Origin: Alphaproteobacteria bacterium
GTDB taxonomy: Bacteria > Pseudomonadota > Alphaproteobacteria > Caulobacterales > Maricaulaceae
Direction: 5' to 3'
Length of the DNA stretch: 42,770 nucleotides
Assembly: GCA_018222865.1 (NCBI GenBank)
Contig: JAAEZM010000015.1
Coordinates: forward strand, 24,372 to 67,141
The notes under the pieces: generated by a model
Told to the model about the DNA's origin: nothing
Database searches by the model: none
What the model saw: only the letters and a program-made list of their open reading frames with translations
Shown here: piece by piece, positions 11,918 to 19,601 of the stretch
Numbering within the stretch: the first letter of the stretch is position 1
Layout: each line of letters opens with the position of its first letter
Program-made: the position numbers and the translations under genes

Positions 11918-12639
11918 GCTTTTTGCTCCTGGAAGGCTTGGCCTTCCGCTTCCAGCTCACGGGTCTTGCTCTCGATTGCCTCCTGCAGGCGTTGCATGAA
12001 GATCTCTCGAGGCAGACCAGAAGGGATGGGGTCAAGGAATTCCACAACGGCAGGACCGGGCGTTTTGTGCCAGTCATCCTGGTTCCAACGCAGTCCCAGA
12101 TTGGTCGCAACAGGTACGACCTCCCGGTCAAGCGTTTGATACATCATGAAAATACCCTTGCGATATCTCTTGGTTTCTCCGATCGCGGCCAAGCCGCCTT
12201 CGGGGTAGATTAGGAGGGGGCGGTCTTCGCCGTGCGAGCGTTTGATCGCGGCCTCCAGGGCGCCAGGGGCTTGGGTGTTGCCCTGGCTGTTGACCATGGT
12301 CGCGCCGGATCGCGCGACGATGCGATTGATCAACGGAAATTTCTCGATCGCATTGCCAATGACGAAATTAATGTCGCCGATAATGGCCATCATCATCGGG
12401 CCATCGGCATAGGATTGGTGCTTGGCCGCGAGAATGACCGGTTGTGCCTTGGGGGCGACGCCGCGCACATCAATTGGTACACCAGCGACATATCGCAGGC
12501 AGAACCGAGCGGAGCGGCAAAACCCGATCATGCAGCTCAGCAGGGGCGCGCGCCAGGGCAGAAAGCTGAGTGCATAGCAGAGCAAGGCAAACAGCGCGGC
12601 CAACCCCCAGAACAGGGCGTTGAAAATAATCGATCGCAT
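11914..12639 (-). CDS. PlsC-like acyltransferase, first in pair next to the MFS gene
   Basis: Membrane-anchored acyltransferase of the PlsC/LPLAT fold, 241 residues. The start is ATG 12639, with GGGGAGG upstream. A hydrophobic N-terminal helix (residues about 5-28) leads to the catalytic H74-x4-D79 in A-K-H-Q-S-Y-A-D. Motif III reads Y-P-E-G-G-L (145-150) rather than the usual F-P-E-G-T-R. The motif II region reads M-V-N-S-Q-G (116-120) rather than the usual F-V-D-R or F-I-K-R. The arginines that normally bind the acceptor phosphate are thus missing, so the acceptor may not be lysophosphatidic acid. It is a clear paralogue of the gene upstream: the motifs sit at nearly identical residue numbers. 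Confidence 0.85.
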   Translation of the reverse strand: MRSIIFNALFWGLAALFALLCYALSFLPWRAPLLSCMIGFCRSARFCLRYVAGVPIDVRGVAPKAQPVILAAKHQSYADGPMMMAIIGDINFVIGNAIEKFPLINRIVARSGATMVNSQGNTQAPGALEAAIKRSHGEDRPLLIYPEGGLAAIGETKRYRKGIFMMYQTLDREVVPVATNLGLRWNQDDWHKTPGPAVVEFLDPIPSGLPREIFMQRLQEAIESKTRELEAEGQAFQEQKA

Positions 12640-12685
12640 GGGCCGAACCTCCCCGTTTGGCCGGGCTGACAAATGCCGGGTGCGT

Positions 12686-13456
12686 CTAGGCGCGCACCTC
12701 GGCAATAGGTTCAGCCGTATGCTGACAGTGCAGTGGTTGGCGTTGATGCGCAAACTCGGCTTCCAGAGTGCGTGACCGGGTCTCAGCGCGCATCTCAAGT
12801 TCAAACAGGAAGGCATCGCGATCGGAACTTGGCTCTATGGGCTCAAGAAACTCGATCACAGCGGTGCCGGCGTGCTTCTCCCAGCGCTGTTGTGGCCAGC
12901 ACTGACCCAGATTGGTAGCGACGGGAACCACCGGGCGATTGAGTTCTTGTGAAAGCCTCCAGGCCCCCGAGCGGTAGCGCAGACCGGTGCCAACTTCCGT
13001 CAGGTGTCCTTCCGGATAGATCAGGACAGGGCGTTCGCAGGCTTCATCCTGAGAGCGTGAAATCCCGTCGCTCAGGCTGGCCTTGGCCTCAGCGCCGCCC
13101 TGGTTATTGACAACAATGGCGCCGGCCTTCTTCAGAACATGGCCAATCAGGGGGAATTTCAGCATGTGGTCGCCACAGACAAAGTTCACATTGCCCGTTT
13201 TGGCCATCATGACGATGCCATCTCCCCAGGATTGATGCTTGGCAGCAATAACGACCGGTTGGTTCTTCGGGGGGGTGCCGCGGACTTCCACTTTGATCCC
13301 CGCGATATGGCGCATGAGCAATACTGTCAGTCGGCAATATGAGCGCAGCCCATGCATTAGGGCCCAGCGTCCCGGCAGAAGCGCGAGCAGGAAACACACT
13401 ACGGCATACACAGCCGAAATGGACCAGTAGGTGATATTGAAGATGAAAGAACGCAT
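12686..13456 (-). CDS. PlsC-like acyltransferase, second in pair after the TetR gene
   Basis: 256-residue membrane-anchored PlsC-fold acyltransferase. It has an N-terminal hydrophobic segment (about 8-30), the catalytic H74-x4-D79 (H-Q-S-W-G-D), V-V-N-N-Q-G at 115-120 in place of the arginine-bearing motif II, and Y-P-E-G-H-L at 147-152 in place of F-P-E-G-T-R. It begins M-R-S-F-I-F-N, nearly the same as its downstream paralogue (M-R-S-I-I-F-N), so the pair looks like a tandem duplication that has since diverged. It lies 42 bases after the TetR stop and 46 before the next gene, in one operon. A role in lysophospholipid acylation or lipid remodelling is inferred from the fold and from the adjacent LplT-like carrier. 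Confidence 0.85.
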   Translation of the reverse strand: MRSFIFNITYWSISAVYAVVCFLLALLPGRWALMHGLRSYCRLTVLLMRHIAGIKVEVRGTPPKNQPVVIAAKHQSWGDGIVMMAKTGNVNFVCGDHMLKFPLIGHVLKKAGAIVVNNQGGAEAKASLSDGISRSQDEACERPVLIYPEGHLTEVGTGLRYRSGAWRLSQELNRPVVPVATNLGQCWPQQRWEKHAGTAVIEFLEPIEPSSDRDAFLFELEMRAETRSRTLEAEFAHQRQPLHCQHTAEPIAEVRA

Positions 13457-13498
13457 GGAGATCTCTCCCTTGCTTTGAATGTCTTCGGGTCTTGGGAA

Positions 13499-14131
13499 TT
13501 AGGATCGCAGCACGGCCATGATGCCGCGGACGAACTCTTCGATATGGTCAGAGAGAGGCAGCTGGATGCGGCCATAAAGGCTGTACTCAGCGACCTGCAT
13601 CACACAGCCCAGTGCCATGCCCGAACGAAACTCAGGGTCGCCCTGGGGGATTTCACCGGCTTGCATGGCAAGTTTCACCGTATCGGACATGAAGTCGGAC
13701 GGGTCAGCACCGCCATCGCCGGACGCTGAGATGAAATGATTGCGGTGCGACAAGTGATAGACGAACTGAGCCGGGTCATGATCGGCCAGATGACAATAGG
13801 CGGTGACGAGCGCGCGGGCCGTATCCTCGAGGCTGGCTTCGGGCTTGAGATGTGTGATCACCAATTCGGTCAGCTTGGCGTGAATGGCTTCAAACATGAG
13901 CCGCGCCAGTTCTTCCTTTGATTTGAAATGGCGATACATGGCGCCATCGGAAATCACGCAAGCTTCAGCGATCTGTTTGATGGAAACGCCATCAATCCCG
14001 TGCCGAGCGAACAATTGAAGTGCGGCGCGTTCAATCCGGGCTTTGGTGGACCCATAGCGTGCTGTGACGCCCTCATTGGCGTCAATGCCGTCGAAAATGT
14101 CTTTGCGCAACATGCCTGTATCCGTGGTCAT
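13499..14131 (-). CDS. TetR-family regulator, probable autorepressor of the acyltransferase operon
   Basis: 210-residue TetR-type repressor with an N-terminal helix-turn-helix at about 49-70 (V-S-I-K-Q-I-A-E-A-C, then D-G-A-M-Y-R-H-F-K-S-K). The C-terminal ligand domain is unlike any family I recognise. The ATG at 14131 has GGAGG 8 bases upstream; an in-frame extension to 14212 would cover the promoter and is rejected. It is the first gene of the operon with two acyltransferases and an MFS carrier. Two 16-bp palindromes flank its promoter (14164-14179 and 14213-14228), so autorepression is likely. The ligand may be a lipid or acyl-CoA; that is inference from the context. Confidence 0.9.
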   Translation of the reverse strand: MTTDTGMLRKDIFDGIDANEGVTARYGSTKARIERAALQLFARHGIDGVSIKQIAEACVISDGAMYRHFKSKEELARLMFEAIHAKLTELVITHLKPEASLEDTARALVTAYCHLADHDPAQFVYHLSHRNHFISASGDGGADPSDFMSDTVKLAMQAGEIPQGDPEFRSGMALGCVMQVAEYSLYGRIQLPLSDHIEEFVRGIMAVLRS

Positions 14132-14147
14132 CGCTATCCTCCATGAT

Positions 14148-14164
14148 CTCTCGAAAAACGAGAG
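14148..14164 (-). repeat. Short inverted repeat in the TetR leader
   Basis: CTCTCG (14148-14153) and CGAGAG (14159-14164) are exact inverted repeats around five A residues. It lies in the untranslated leader, between operator 1 and the ribosome site, and could form a small hairpin in the mRNA. Confidence 0.45.
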
Positions 14165-14179
14165 TGAATGATCATTTAC
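14164..14179. promoter_or_regulatory. Candidate TetR operator 1 (overlaps transcription start)
   Basis: GTGAATGATCATTTAC is a near-perfect 16-bp palindrome. It lies 4 bases downstream of the -10 box, over the expected transcription start. It matches operator 2 at GTGAAT....TTAC positions. Binding here would block RNA polymerase. Confidence 0.65.
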
Positions 14180-14183
14180 AGAT

Positions 14184-14212
14184 TTTATAGTGATGCCTCC
14201 CCTGAGATGCAA
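14184..14212 (-). promoter_or_regulatory. Sigma70-type promoter of the TetR-acyltransferase-MFS operon
   Basis: Read on the minus strand: TTGCAT (-35, 14207-14212), a 17-base spacer, then TATAAA (-10, 14184-14189). It is a near-ideal housekeeping promoter. It lies exactly between the two palindromic operators, and about 50 bases upstream of the TetR start codon. Confidence 0.7.
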
Positions 14213-14228
14213 GTGAATAGTTACTTAC
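14213..14228. promoter_or_regulatory. Candidate TetR operator 2 (abuts the -35 box)
   Basis: GTGAATAGTTACTTAC, a 16-bp imperfect palindrome, is the second copy of operator 1, with starts 49 bases apart (close to five helical turns). It directly abuts the -35 box. Confidence 0.62.
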
Positions 14229-14298
14229 ATTTTCGATTTCTCGCGTAGTGGTTAATTAAGTAATTGATTTAACAACAATTTTGGGGCTGCGAGCGCCG

Positions 14299-15057
14299 CT
14301 ATCTCACATAGCTTGCGCCATTAATATCGATACACGAGCCGGTGGCGCTGTTGCAGGCGCCGGAAGCGAGGAAGGCGCACATGGCGGCAACTTCGTCTGG
14401 TTCAGCCATGCGGCCGATCGGAATCTCATTCTGCGCAGCTGCAAGACCCGCAGCGTTTTGAGGTGCCATGCGCGTATTGATCCAGCCGGGTGCGAGGGCG
14501 AAGGCATGAATGCCAAACTGACCCCATTGGCGGGCTATGGTTTTCGTCAGGGCCAGGACAGCGCCTTTCGACGCCGCATAGCCCATATGATCCTTGTCTT
14601 CACCGCGATAGCCCGCGCGGCTGGCGATATTGATTATCGCTCCGCCACCGGATTCTTTCATTTCCGGAATAGCCGCTCGGCAGATATCGGCGACCGCCAT
14701 GACGTTCAGCTGAAGCGTTCCAGCCCAATTGGCTTCCCAGGTCTCGTCGCTGGCATCCAGCGGCGTATCCCAGTGGATGCCGGCATTATTGACGACGATA
14801 TCGAGCCGCCCGCCGGCAAGGTGCAGGGCGGCGTCATAGAGCTCACGGCCCGCACCAGGCATGAGAAGATCAGCTTGCACTGCACCCAGCGCACGTGGGC
14901 CAATCTCCTGCACAGCCGCGTCTGCGTCGGCCATATTCTGATTGCCATGCAGCACGACTTCCGCGCCTTGCTCAGCAAAGAGAAAAGCGGCGGCTCGGCC
15001 AACCCCGTGGCTTGAGCCGGTGATAAGGGCGCGTTTGCCCGCAAGCGGTCCGCTCAT
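14299..15057 (-). CDS. Short-chain dehydrogenase/reductase
   Basis: Classical SDR oxidoreductase of 252 residues. The NAD(P)-binding T-G-S-S-H-G-V-G (residues 14-21) and N-N-A-G are present, with the catalytic serine in N-I-A-S-R-A-G and Y-x-x-x-K in G-Y-A-A-S-K. The C-terminal P-G-W-I-N-T and G-S-C-I-D-I-N-G motifs fit. The substrate is not evident. It starts 7 bases after the ALDH stop and is the last gene of the hydrolase-GMC-ALDH-SDR operon, so it likely oxidises or reduces an alcohol or keto intermediate of the same pathway. Confidence 0.88.
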   Translation of the reverse strand: MSGPLAGKRALITGSSHGVGRAAAFLFAEQGAEVVLHGNQNMADADAAVQEIGPRALGAVQADLLMPGAGRELYDAALHLAGGRLDIVVNNAGIHWDTPLDASDETWEANWAGTLQLNVMAVADICRAAIPEMKESGGGAIINIASRAGYRGEDKDHMGYAASKGAVLALTKTIARQWGQFGIHAFALAPGWINTRMAPQNAAGLAAAQNEIPIGRMAEPDEVAAMCAFLASGACNSATGSCIDINGASYVR

Positions 15058-15064
15058 GTCTTTC

Positions 15065-16486
15065 CTATTTCATCTGTCGCTGAGAAATACGCTCGGCCAG
15101 CTTGCCATAAGGCGGTGCGAGCAGTCGCGAAGGGTGCCATTTGCCGGTCTCAAAGACCGAGCGCTCATGCGTGAAGGCCTGGAAGCCTGTCTCGCCATGA
15201 TAGGCGCCTTGACCGGAAGCGCCCACGCCGCCAAACGGCAGGTCGGGTACAGATAGATGGAGCAGGTTGATGTTGACACCGGCTCCACCGGAAATCGTGC
15301 CGTCCAACACCCGCTGAGCCTGGCGCTTGTCCGTTGAGTAGACGTAGAGCGCCAGCGGACGCTCGCGATCATTGACGTAATCCAGTGCGCCCTCGAGCTC
15401 GGCATAGCCTTTTACGGGCAGGATCGGACCAAAGATCTCCTCCTGCATCATCGCCAGCTCATCAGAGGGATTGATCACAACGGTAGGCGGAATCTTCCGC
15501 GCGGCCTGGGCAGCCTGGCTGTCATGCTCGGGCTGCAAGACTTCTGCTCCGGACGCTCGAGCTTCCTCAATCATGGCGTTGAGGCGATCATAATGACGAT
15601 CAGACACAATCGAGGTGTAGGCGTCATCGCTCGAGGCTTCGGGGAATTGATGCTGAGCCACATCGATAATCGCCTGGCCCAGCGCACTTTCCCGGCCGTT
15701 CGGCGCGAGCACATAATCCGGCGCGACACAGGTCTGACCGGCGTTGAAAAGCTTGCCCCAGGCAATCGATTTCGCGGCTTGTTCGCTTGGATAGTCGGGC
15801 GTGACGATGGCCGGTGATTTACCACCAAGCTCGAGTGTCACCGGAACCAGATTATCGGCAGCGGCCATGGCGACCAGTCGGCCAATCTGGGTGGAGCCAG
15901 TGTAGAATAGATGGTCCCATTTGAGCTTGGTGAAGGCTTCCCCGACGGCCGGCCCGCCAGTGACGACAGACACGTGATCTTCCTCATAATGCTCCGCGAT
16001 CAGGCGCTTCATGAGTTCCGAGGTTGCCGGTGAGACTTCTGACGGTTTGATCACCGCACGGCAGCCAGCTCCAAGGGCTGCCGCGAGAGGCGCCATCGCA
16101 AGTTGGAAGGGGTAGTTCCAGGGTGAAATAATCCCTGCCACGCCAATCGGCTCCCGGCGGATCACGGCCTTGCCTGGCATCAAGGTCATCGGAACAGCCA
16201 CGCGGCGAGGCCGTGCCCAGCGCGAGAGATGTTTCTTGATATGGGCGGCATCCTGGATCACGAAGGCCAGCTCGGCGATCGTGCTTTCCTGACGCGCGCG
16301 CGTTCCAAAGTCTTCACTGATCGCATCCGTGATGGCATCCGCATTCTTGCGGCACAGATCTGCAAGACGGTCCAGATCGCCCTTGCGCTTGTCGAGCGGT
16401 CGGTGGCGTTCATCGCGGAAAGCGGCCTTCTGGGCGGCCAGAATGGCCTTCATGCGTTCGATTTGCTTGGCTTCGGCTTCGCTCAT
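15065..16486 (-). CDS. Aldehyde dehydrogenase, coniferyl-aldehyde-dehydrogenase type
   Basis: NAD(P)-dependent aldehyde dehydrogenase of 473 residues. The catalytic glutamate is in L-E-L-G-G-K-S-P, and the nucleophile cysteine in N-A-G-Q-T-C-V-A-P-D-Y. The latter is the form seen in the coniferyl-aldehyde / fatty-aldehyde subgroup (ALDH3-like), and the length is also ALDH3-like. P-W-N-Y-P and F-Y-T-G-S-T-Q-I-G support the class. It follows the GMC gene by 9 bases and would oxidise the aldehyde that the GMC enzyme makes. Whether the substrate is aromatic, aliphatic or a polyether cannot be told from sequence. Confidence 0.9.
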   Translation of the reverse strand: MSEAEAKQIERMKAILAAQKAAFRDERHRPLDKRKGDLDRLADLCRKNADAITDAISEDFGTRARQESTIAELAFVIQDAAHIKKHLSRWARPRRVAVPMTLMPGKAVIRREPIGVAGIISPWNYPFQLAMAPLAAALGAGCRAVIKPSEVSPATSELMKRLIAEHYEEDHVSVVTGGPAVGEAFTKLKWDHLFYTGSTQIGRLVAMAAADNLVPVTLELGGKSPAIVTPDYPSEQAAKSIAWGKLFNAGQTCVAPDYVLAPNGRESALGQAIIDVAQHQFPEASSDDAYTSIVSDRHYDRLNAMIEEARASGAEVLQPEHDSQAAQAARKIPPTVVINPSDELAMMQEEIFGPILPVKGYAELEGALDYVNDRERPLALYVYSTDKRQAQRVLDGTISGGAGVNINLLHLSVPDLPFGGVGASGQGAYHGETGFQAFTHERSVFETGKWHPSRLLAPPYGKLAERISQRQMK

Positions 16487-16495
16487 GATTGCCTC

Positions 16496-18100
16496 CTAGG
16501 CATTGTCTTCGGCGATCATCGCCGCGGCACGCGTGGCGATCATAATGGTCGGGGCATTGGTATTGCCACCGACGAGGCGCGGCATGACCGACGCGTCAAT
16601 CACGCGCAGACCCTCCACGCCTTTGACACGGCATCGGCTGTCCGTCACAGACAGATCGCCCGATCCCATCGCGCAGGTCGATGTGGGATGATACAGGGTT
16701 TCGGCCCGGTTGCGTACGTCTTCAAGGAGATCGGCTCGCGATGTGACGTCTGCTGCCGGATATCTTTCGGCCTTGCGATCATAATCGAAGGCAGGTGAGC
16801 GCAGGATATCGGTCACCTTGGAAAGGCCATCCACCATGACATCCGCATCAAACTCTTCCTCCATATAGTTGGGCTGGATGAGCGGATGGTCGTACGGGTC
16901 TGTTGTCTTCAGGCGGATCTCGCCACGGCTCTTGGGATAGAGCTGACAGACGTGCAGCGTCACACCATGGCCCCAGGTCTTTTCAACACCGTGCGGATTG
17001 GAGATTGCTGGGATGAAGACCAGCTGCAGATCCGGGACATCCTCAGCATAGGCGGACCGGATGAAGGCGCCGCCCTGAACCGGATTAACCAGGGCAGGTC
17101 CATCGCCGCGCAGGAAGAGACGACCCATCATGTAGATGTGGTGCGGAATGGTGCGCAGGGAATTACCAATCGAGGTCGCTGATTTGGTCCAGGTCTGCGC
17201 GGTGACATCAAGATGGTCTTGGAGGTTTTTGCCAACGCCAGGGCTGTCACACTCCACGCTGATGCCCATTTCACGCAATTCGTCAGCAGGACCGATGCCG
17301 GAGAGCAGGAGCGTTTGTGGTGAGTTGATCGCACCGCCAGACAGAATGACTTCCTTGCGTGCCTTAAGCTCTGAGCGCGTTCCGTCGATATCCACCTCAA
17401 CACCGGTTGCGCGGCCATTTTCGATCATGATTTTGCGGACCATGGTCTTGATGGAAACGGAGCAATTCTCTCGCTCCAGCGCTGGCCGCAGGAAGGCATC
17501 GGCAGCGCTGCAGCGTTTGCCATTGCGCTGGGTGACCTGATAGGGGCCAAAACCCTCCTGCTCTGGACCGTTGAAATCGGAGTTGCGCTTGTACTGGAGC
17601 AAGTCGCCCGCTTTGAAGAAGGCTTCAGTCAGCGGGTTGAGAGGGGTAATGTCTTCAACGCTCAGCGGGCCACCTGCGCCGTGCAGGTCCGAGGCGCCGC
17701 GGCTCTGGTCCTGGACTTCCTTGAAGGCGGGAAGGGCGTTTTCCCAGCCCCACCCTTCGGCTCCATATGCCTGCTCCCACTCGTCAAAATTCTCCTTCGC
17801 GCCGCGCATGTAATGCATGGCGTTGATAGAGGAGGAGCCGCCGAGGGTCTTGCCGCGTGGCCAGAGCAGTTTGCGGTTATTGAGGTGCTTTTGTTCTTCC
17901 GTCCAATACCCCCAATTGAATTCCTCACCAGTTACGGCGAATTGAAGCAGCATCGGGGTTTTGATGATCGGGCTGTTATCAGACCCACCAGCTTCCAGAA
18001 TCAAAACAGAAACGTCCGGATCACGCGATAAGCGTTCCGCAACAGTGCAACCGGCCGAGCCGGCGCCACAGATGATATAATCGTATTCCTGATCACTCAT
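16496..18100 (-). CDS. GMC-family FAD-dependent alcohol oxidoreductase (choline dehydrogenase-like)
   Basis: 534-residue flavoprotein. The N-terminal FAD fold shows G-A-G-S-A-G-C (residues 12-18), the acidic L-I-L-E-A-G-G, and the GMC signatures W-P-R-G-K-T-L-G-G-S-S-S-I-N and S-G-G-A-I-N-S-P-Q. The C-terminal catalytic histidine and asparagine lie in Y-H-P-T-S-T-C-A-M-G and V-G-G-N-T-N-A-P-T-I. It belongs with the group annotated as choline dehydrogenase, AlkJ or polyethylene glycol dehydrogenase. The start overlaps the hydrolase stop by 8 bases. The ALDH and SDR downstream suggest an alcohol-to-acid route; choline is unlikely because no betaine genes are near. Confidence 0.9.
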   Translation of the reverse strand: MSDQEYDYIICGAGSAGCTVAERLSRDPDVSVLILEAGGSDNSPIIKTPMLLQFAVTGEEFNWGYWTEEQKHLNNRKLLWPRGKTLGGSSSINAMHYMRGAKENFDEWEQAYGAEGWGWENALPAFKEVQDQSRGASDLHGAGGPLSVEDITPLNPLTEAFFKAGDLLQYKRNSDFNGPEQEGFGPYQVTQRNGKRCSAADAFLRPALERENCSVSIKTMVRKIMIENGRATGVEVDIDGTRSELKARKEVILSGGAINSPQTLLLSGIGPADELREMGISVECDSPGVGKNLQDHLDVTAQTWTKSATSIGNSLRTIPHHIYMMGRLFLRGDGPALVNPVQGGAFIRSAYAEDVPDLQLVFIPAISNPHGVEKTWGHGVTLHVCQLYPKSRGEIRLKTTDPYDHPLIQPNYMEEEFDADVMVDGLSKVTDILRSPAFDYDRKAERYPAADVTSRADLLEDVRNRAETLYHPTSTCAMGSGDLSVTDSRCRVKGVEGLRVIDASVMPRLVGGNTNAPTIMIATRAAAMIAEDNA

Positions 18101-19355
18101 TGCCTGTCTCCGTCAGGACTGGATTGTTTTCGCCTTCGCTCGTGTCTGGCTGTGACCCGTAATGCGCGGCCAGGGCGCGGAAAGCGGCAAAGCTCTCCGG
18201 TGTGCGGGCGCCCCACTGGGTGTCAGCAGCTGTGCGAGCGATGACAATATTGCGGGCCTCATCAACCCAGACATACTGACCGTAAACGCCTGCCATGAAC
18301 CACTCATCTTGGTAGTTTTCGGGCACCCAGAAATGCAGGCCATAGCCACGTCCCGGATAGGGCGTCGCGCCGGGTTCCTGGAAGTCAGCGGTCGGCCGGG
18401 TCGCCTCCTGGGCCCAGCCCTCTGGCAATAGGCGCTCGCCGTCCCAAACGCCGTCCTGGAGGTAGAATTGTCCAAAGCGCGCATAGCTCTCCAGCGATGC
18501 GTTCAAACAGCAATAGCCGATCGCCATGCCGTTATCGCCCGGCACGTTCTGATTCCAATAGGCATCTGTGGTCATACCCAGCGGCAGCCAGATTTTTTCT
18601 TCGACGACTGAGGCCAGGGGGCGGTCATAGATCGCTCGGATGACAGCTGAGAGCACATGTGTGTTGGCACTGACATAATGAAGGTCTTCGCCCGGAGCGC
18701 GATCGCGTTCCACTTCAGCAACCAGTGTATCGATATTGCGACCAAAAATATTGGCCCCAAGGAAAAGGCGGCGGATATCAGAGCCTGGCGCGTTATAATC
18801 TTCCTCGAAATCAACGCCGGCAGACATCATCAGAAGATGGCGCAAGCTGGTCTCGCCATAGGGCGTGCCCGCGAATTGTGGTGCGAAGGTTTCCGCGGTC
18901 TGGTCTAGATTATCAATCAGGCCTTCTTCCATTGCGATCGCGATCAGCGTTGCAACGAAGCTCTTTCCGACCGACCAAGACGTGTGAAGTGTGCGTTCAT
19001 TGGCTTCCAGAAGATATTCCTCATGCACGACTTCGCCATTGTGCAAAACCATGAGCCCTGTGGCATCACTGTCGGCATGCCAATCCGAGATTGAACGAAT
19101 CTCTCCGTCAAACTCGAATCTTACATCGTCATTTGTCAGATTTCGGGGCAGGTCGCGGGCCGAATTACGTGCGGAAATTGTTCTATAAGGGAAGACTTCC
19201 CCCATCTCGCGAAAAGTCTCCACAAGGCTTTCATCGCGAGTTGCAGCTTGAATTTCTGCCGGTGAATACTCTGACCAAGGCCTGAAAAACCAACCGGCGG
19301 CAAACAGTGCGAGCAAGCCCAAAAGGCTAGCTAAAGCCATGATTAAGCGAACCAT
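18093..19355 (-). CDS. Membrane-anchored serine hydrolase of the beta-lactamase/EstB class C fold
   Basis: 420-residue protein with an N-terminal hydrophobic anchor (about 4-24) and a beta-lactamase-fold domain. The nucleophile motif is S-V-G-K (in T-S-W-S-V-G-K-S-F), and Y-V-S-A-N-T supplies the likely second active-site tyrosine. The ATG at 19355 has GGGGAG 6 bases upstream; an upstream in-frame start adds only 12 residues. Relatives cleave esters, amides (such as 6-aminohexanoate dimers) or D-amino peptides, so beta-lactam resistance should not be assumed. As first gene of the operon with dehydrogenases, and divergent from a TonB receptor, it may release an alcohol in the periplasm. Confidence 0.82.
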   Translation of the reverse strand: MVRLIMALASLLGLLALFAAGWFFRPWSEYSPAEIQAATRDESLVETFREMGEVFPYRTISARNSARDLPRNLTNDDVRFEFDGEIRSISDWHADSDATGLMVLHNGEVVHEEYLLEANERTLHTSWSVGKSFVATLIAIAMEEGLIDNLDQTAETFAPQFAGTPYGETSLRHLLMMSAGVDFEEDYNAPGSDIRRLFLGANIFGRNIDTLVAEVERDRAPGEDLHYVSANTHVLSAVIRAIYDRPLASVVEEKIWLPLGMTTDAYWNQNVPGDNGMAIGYCCLNASLESYARFGQFYLQDGVWDGERLLPEGWAQEATRPTADFQEPGATPYPGRGYGLHFWVPENYQDEWFMAGVYGQYVWVDEARNIVIARTAADTQWGARTPESFAAFRALAAHYGSQPDTSEGENNPVLTETGNE

Positions 19356-19601
19356 TTTTCTCCCCAATAGCAGCTTATAAACGCTGTTCACTTTTTAGGG
19401 TAGCAGAGTCTCGGCGGAAGAAAAGCGGCTGAGTGGGTGAAGCCCTCAAAAAACAAAGTGGTACATGCATGCATCATGTTCGGCATCTTTTTTGCGAAAT
19501 CGGTAGAAACCGGCTGACACACACGTCGTAGAATGTTCATATAGAGTCATAAGCGCGGACGGTTGGCATGAGTACCGCGTTGTTGAGGGGAGAAAATTCC
19601 A
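19356..19601. promoter_or_regulatory. Divergent intergenic region, hydrolase operon / TonB receptor
   Basis: 246 bases between the two divergent units. Visible elements: an ATGCATGCAT palindrome at 19465-19474, a CGGT-AGAA-ACCG hairpin near 19501-19512, and A/T-rich ends. No convincing -35/-10 pair was found for either direction. A regulator site for coordinated substrate response would be expected here. Confidence 0.45.

Noticed and set aside
14247-14280. CtrA-type TTAA-N7-TTAA site
   Set aside because: Several TTAA words are present, but the spacing is 0 or 9 bases, not 7.
18093-19355. Beta-lactam resistance gene
   Set aside because: It has the beta-lactamase fold with S-x-x-K, but a transmembrane anchor and catabolic neighbours favour an esterase or amidase; no evidence for drug hydrolysis.
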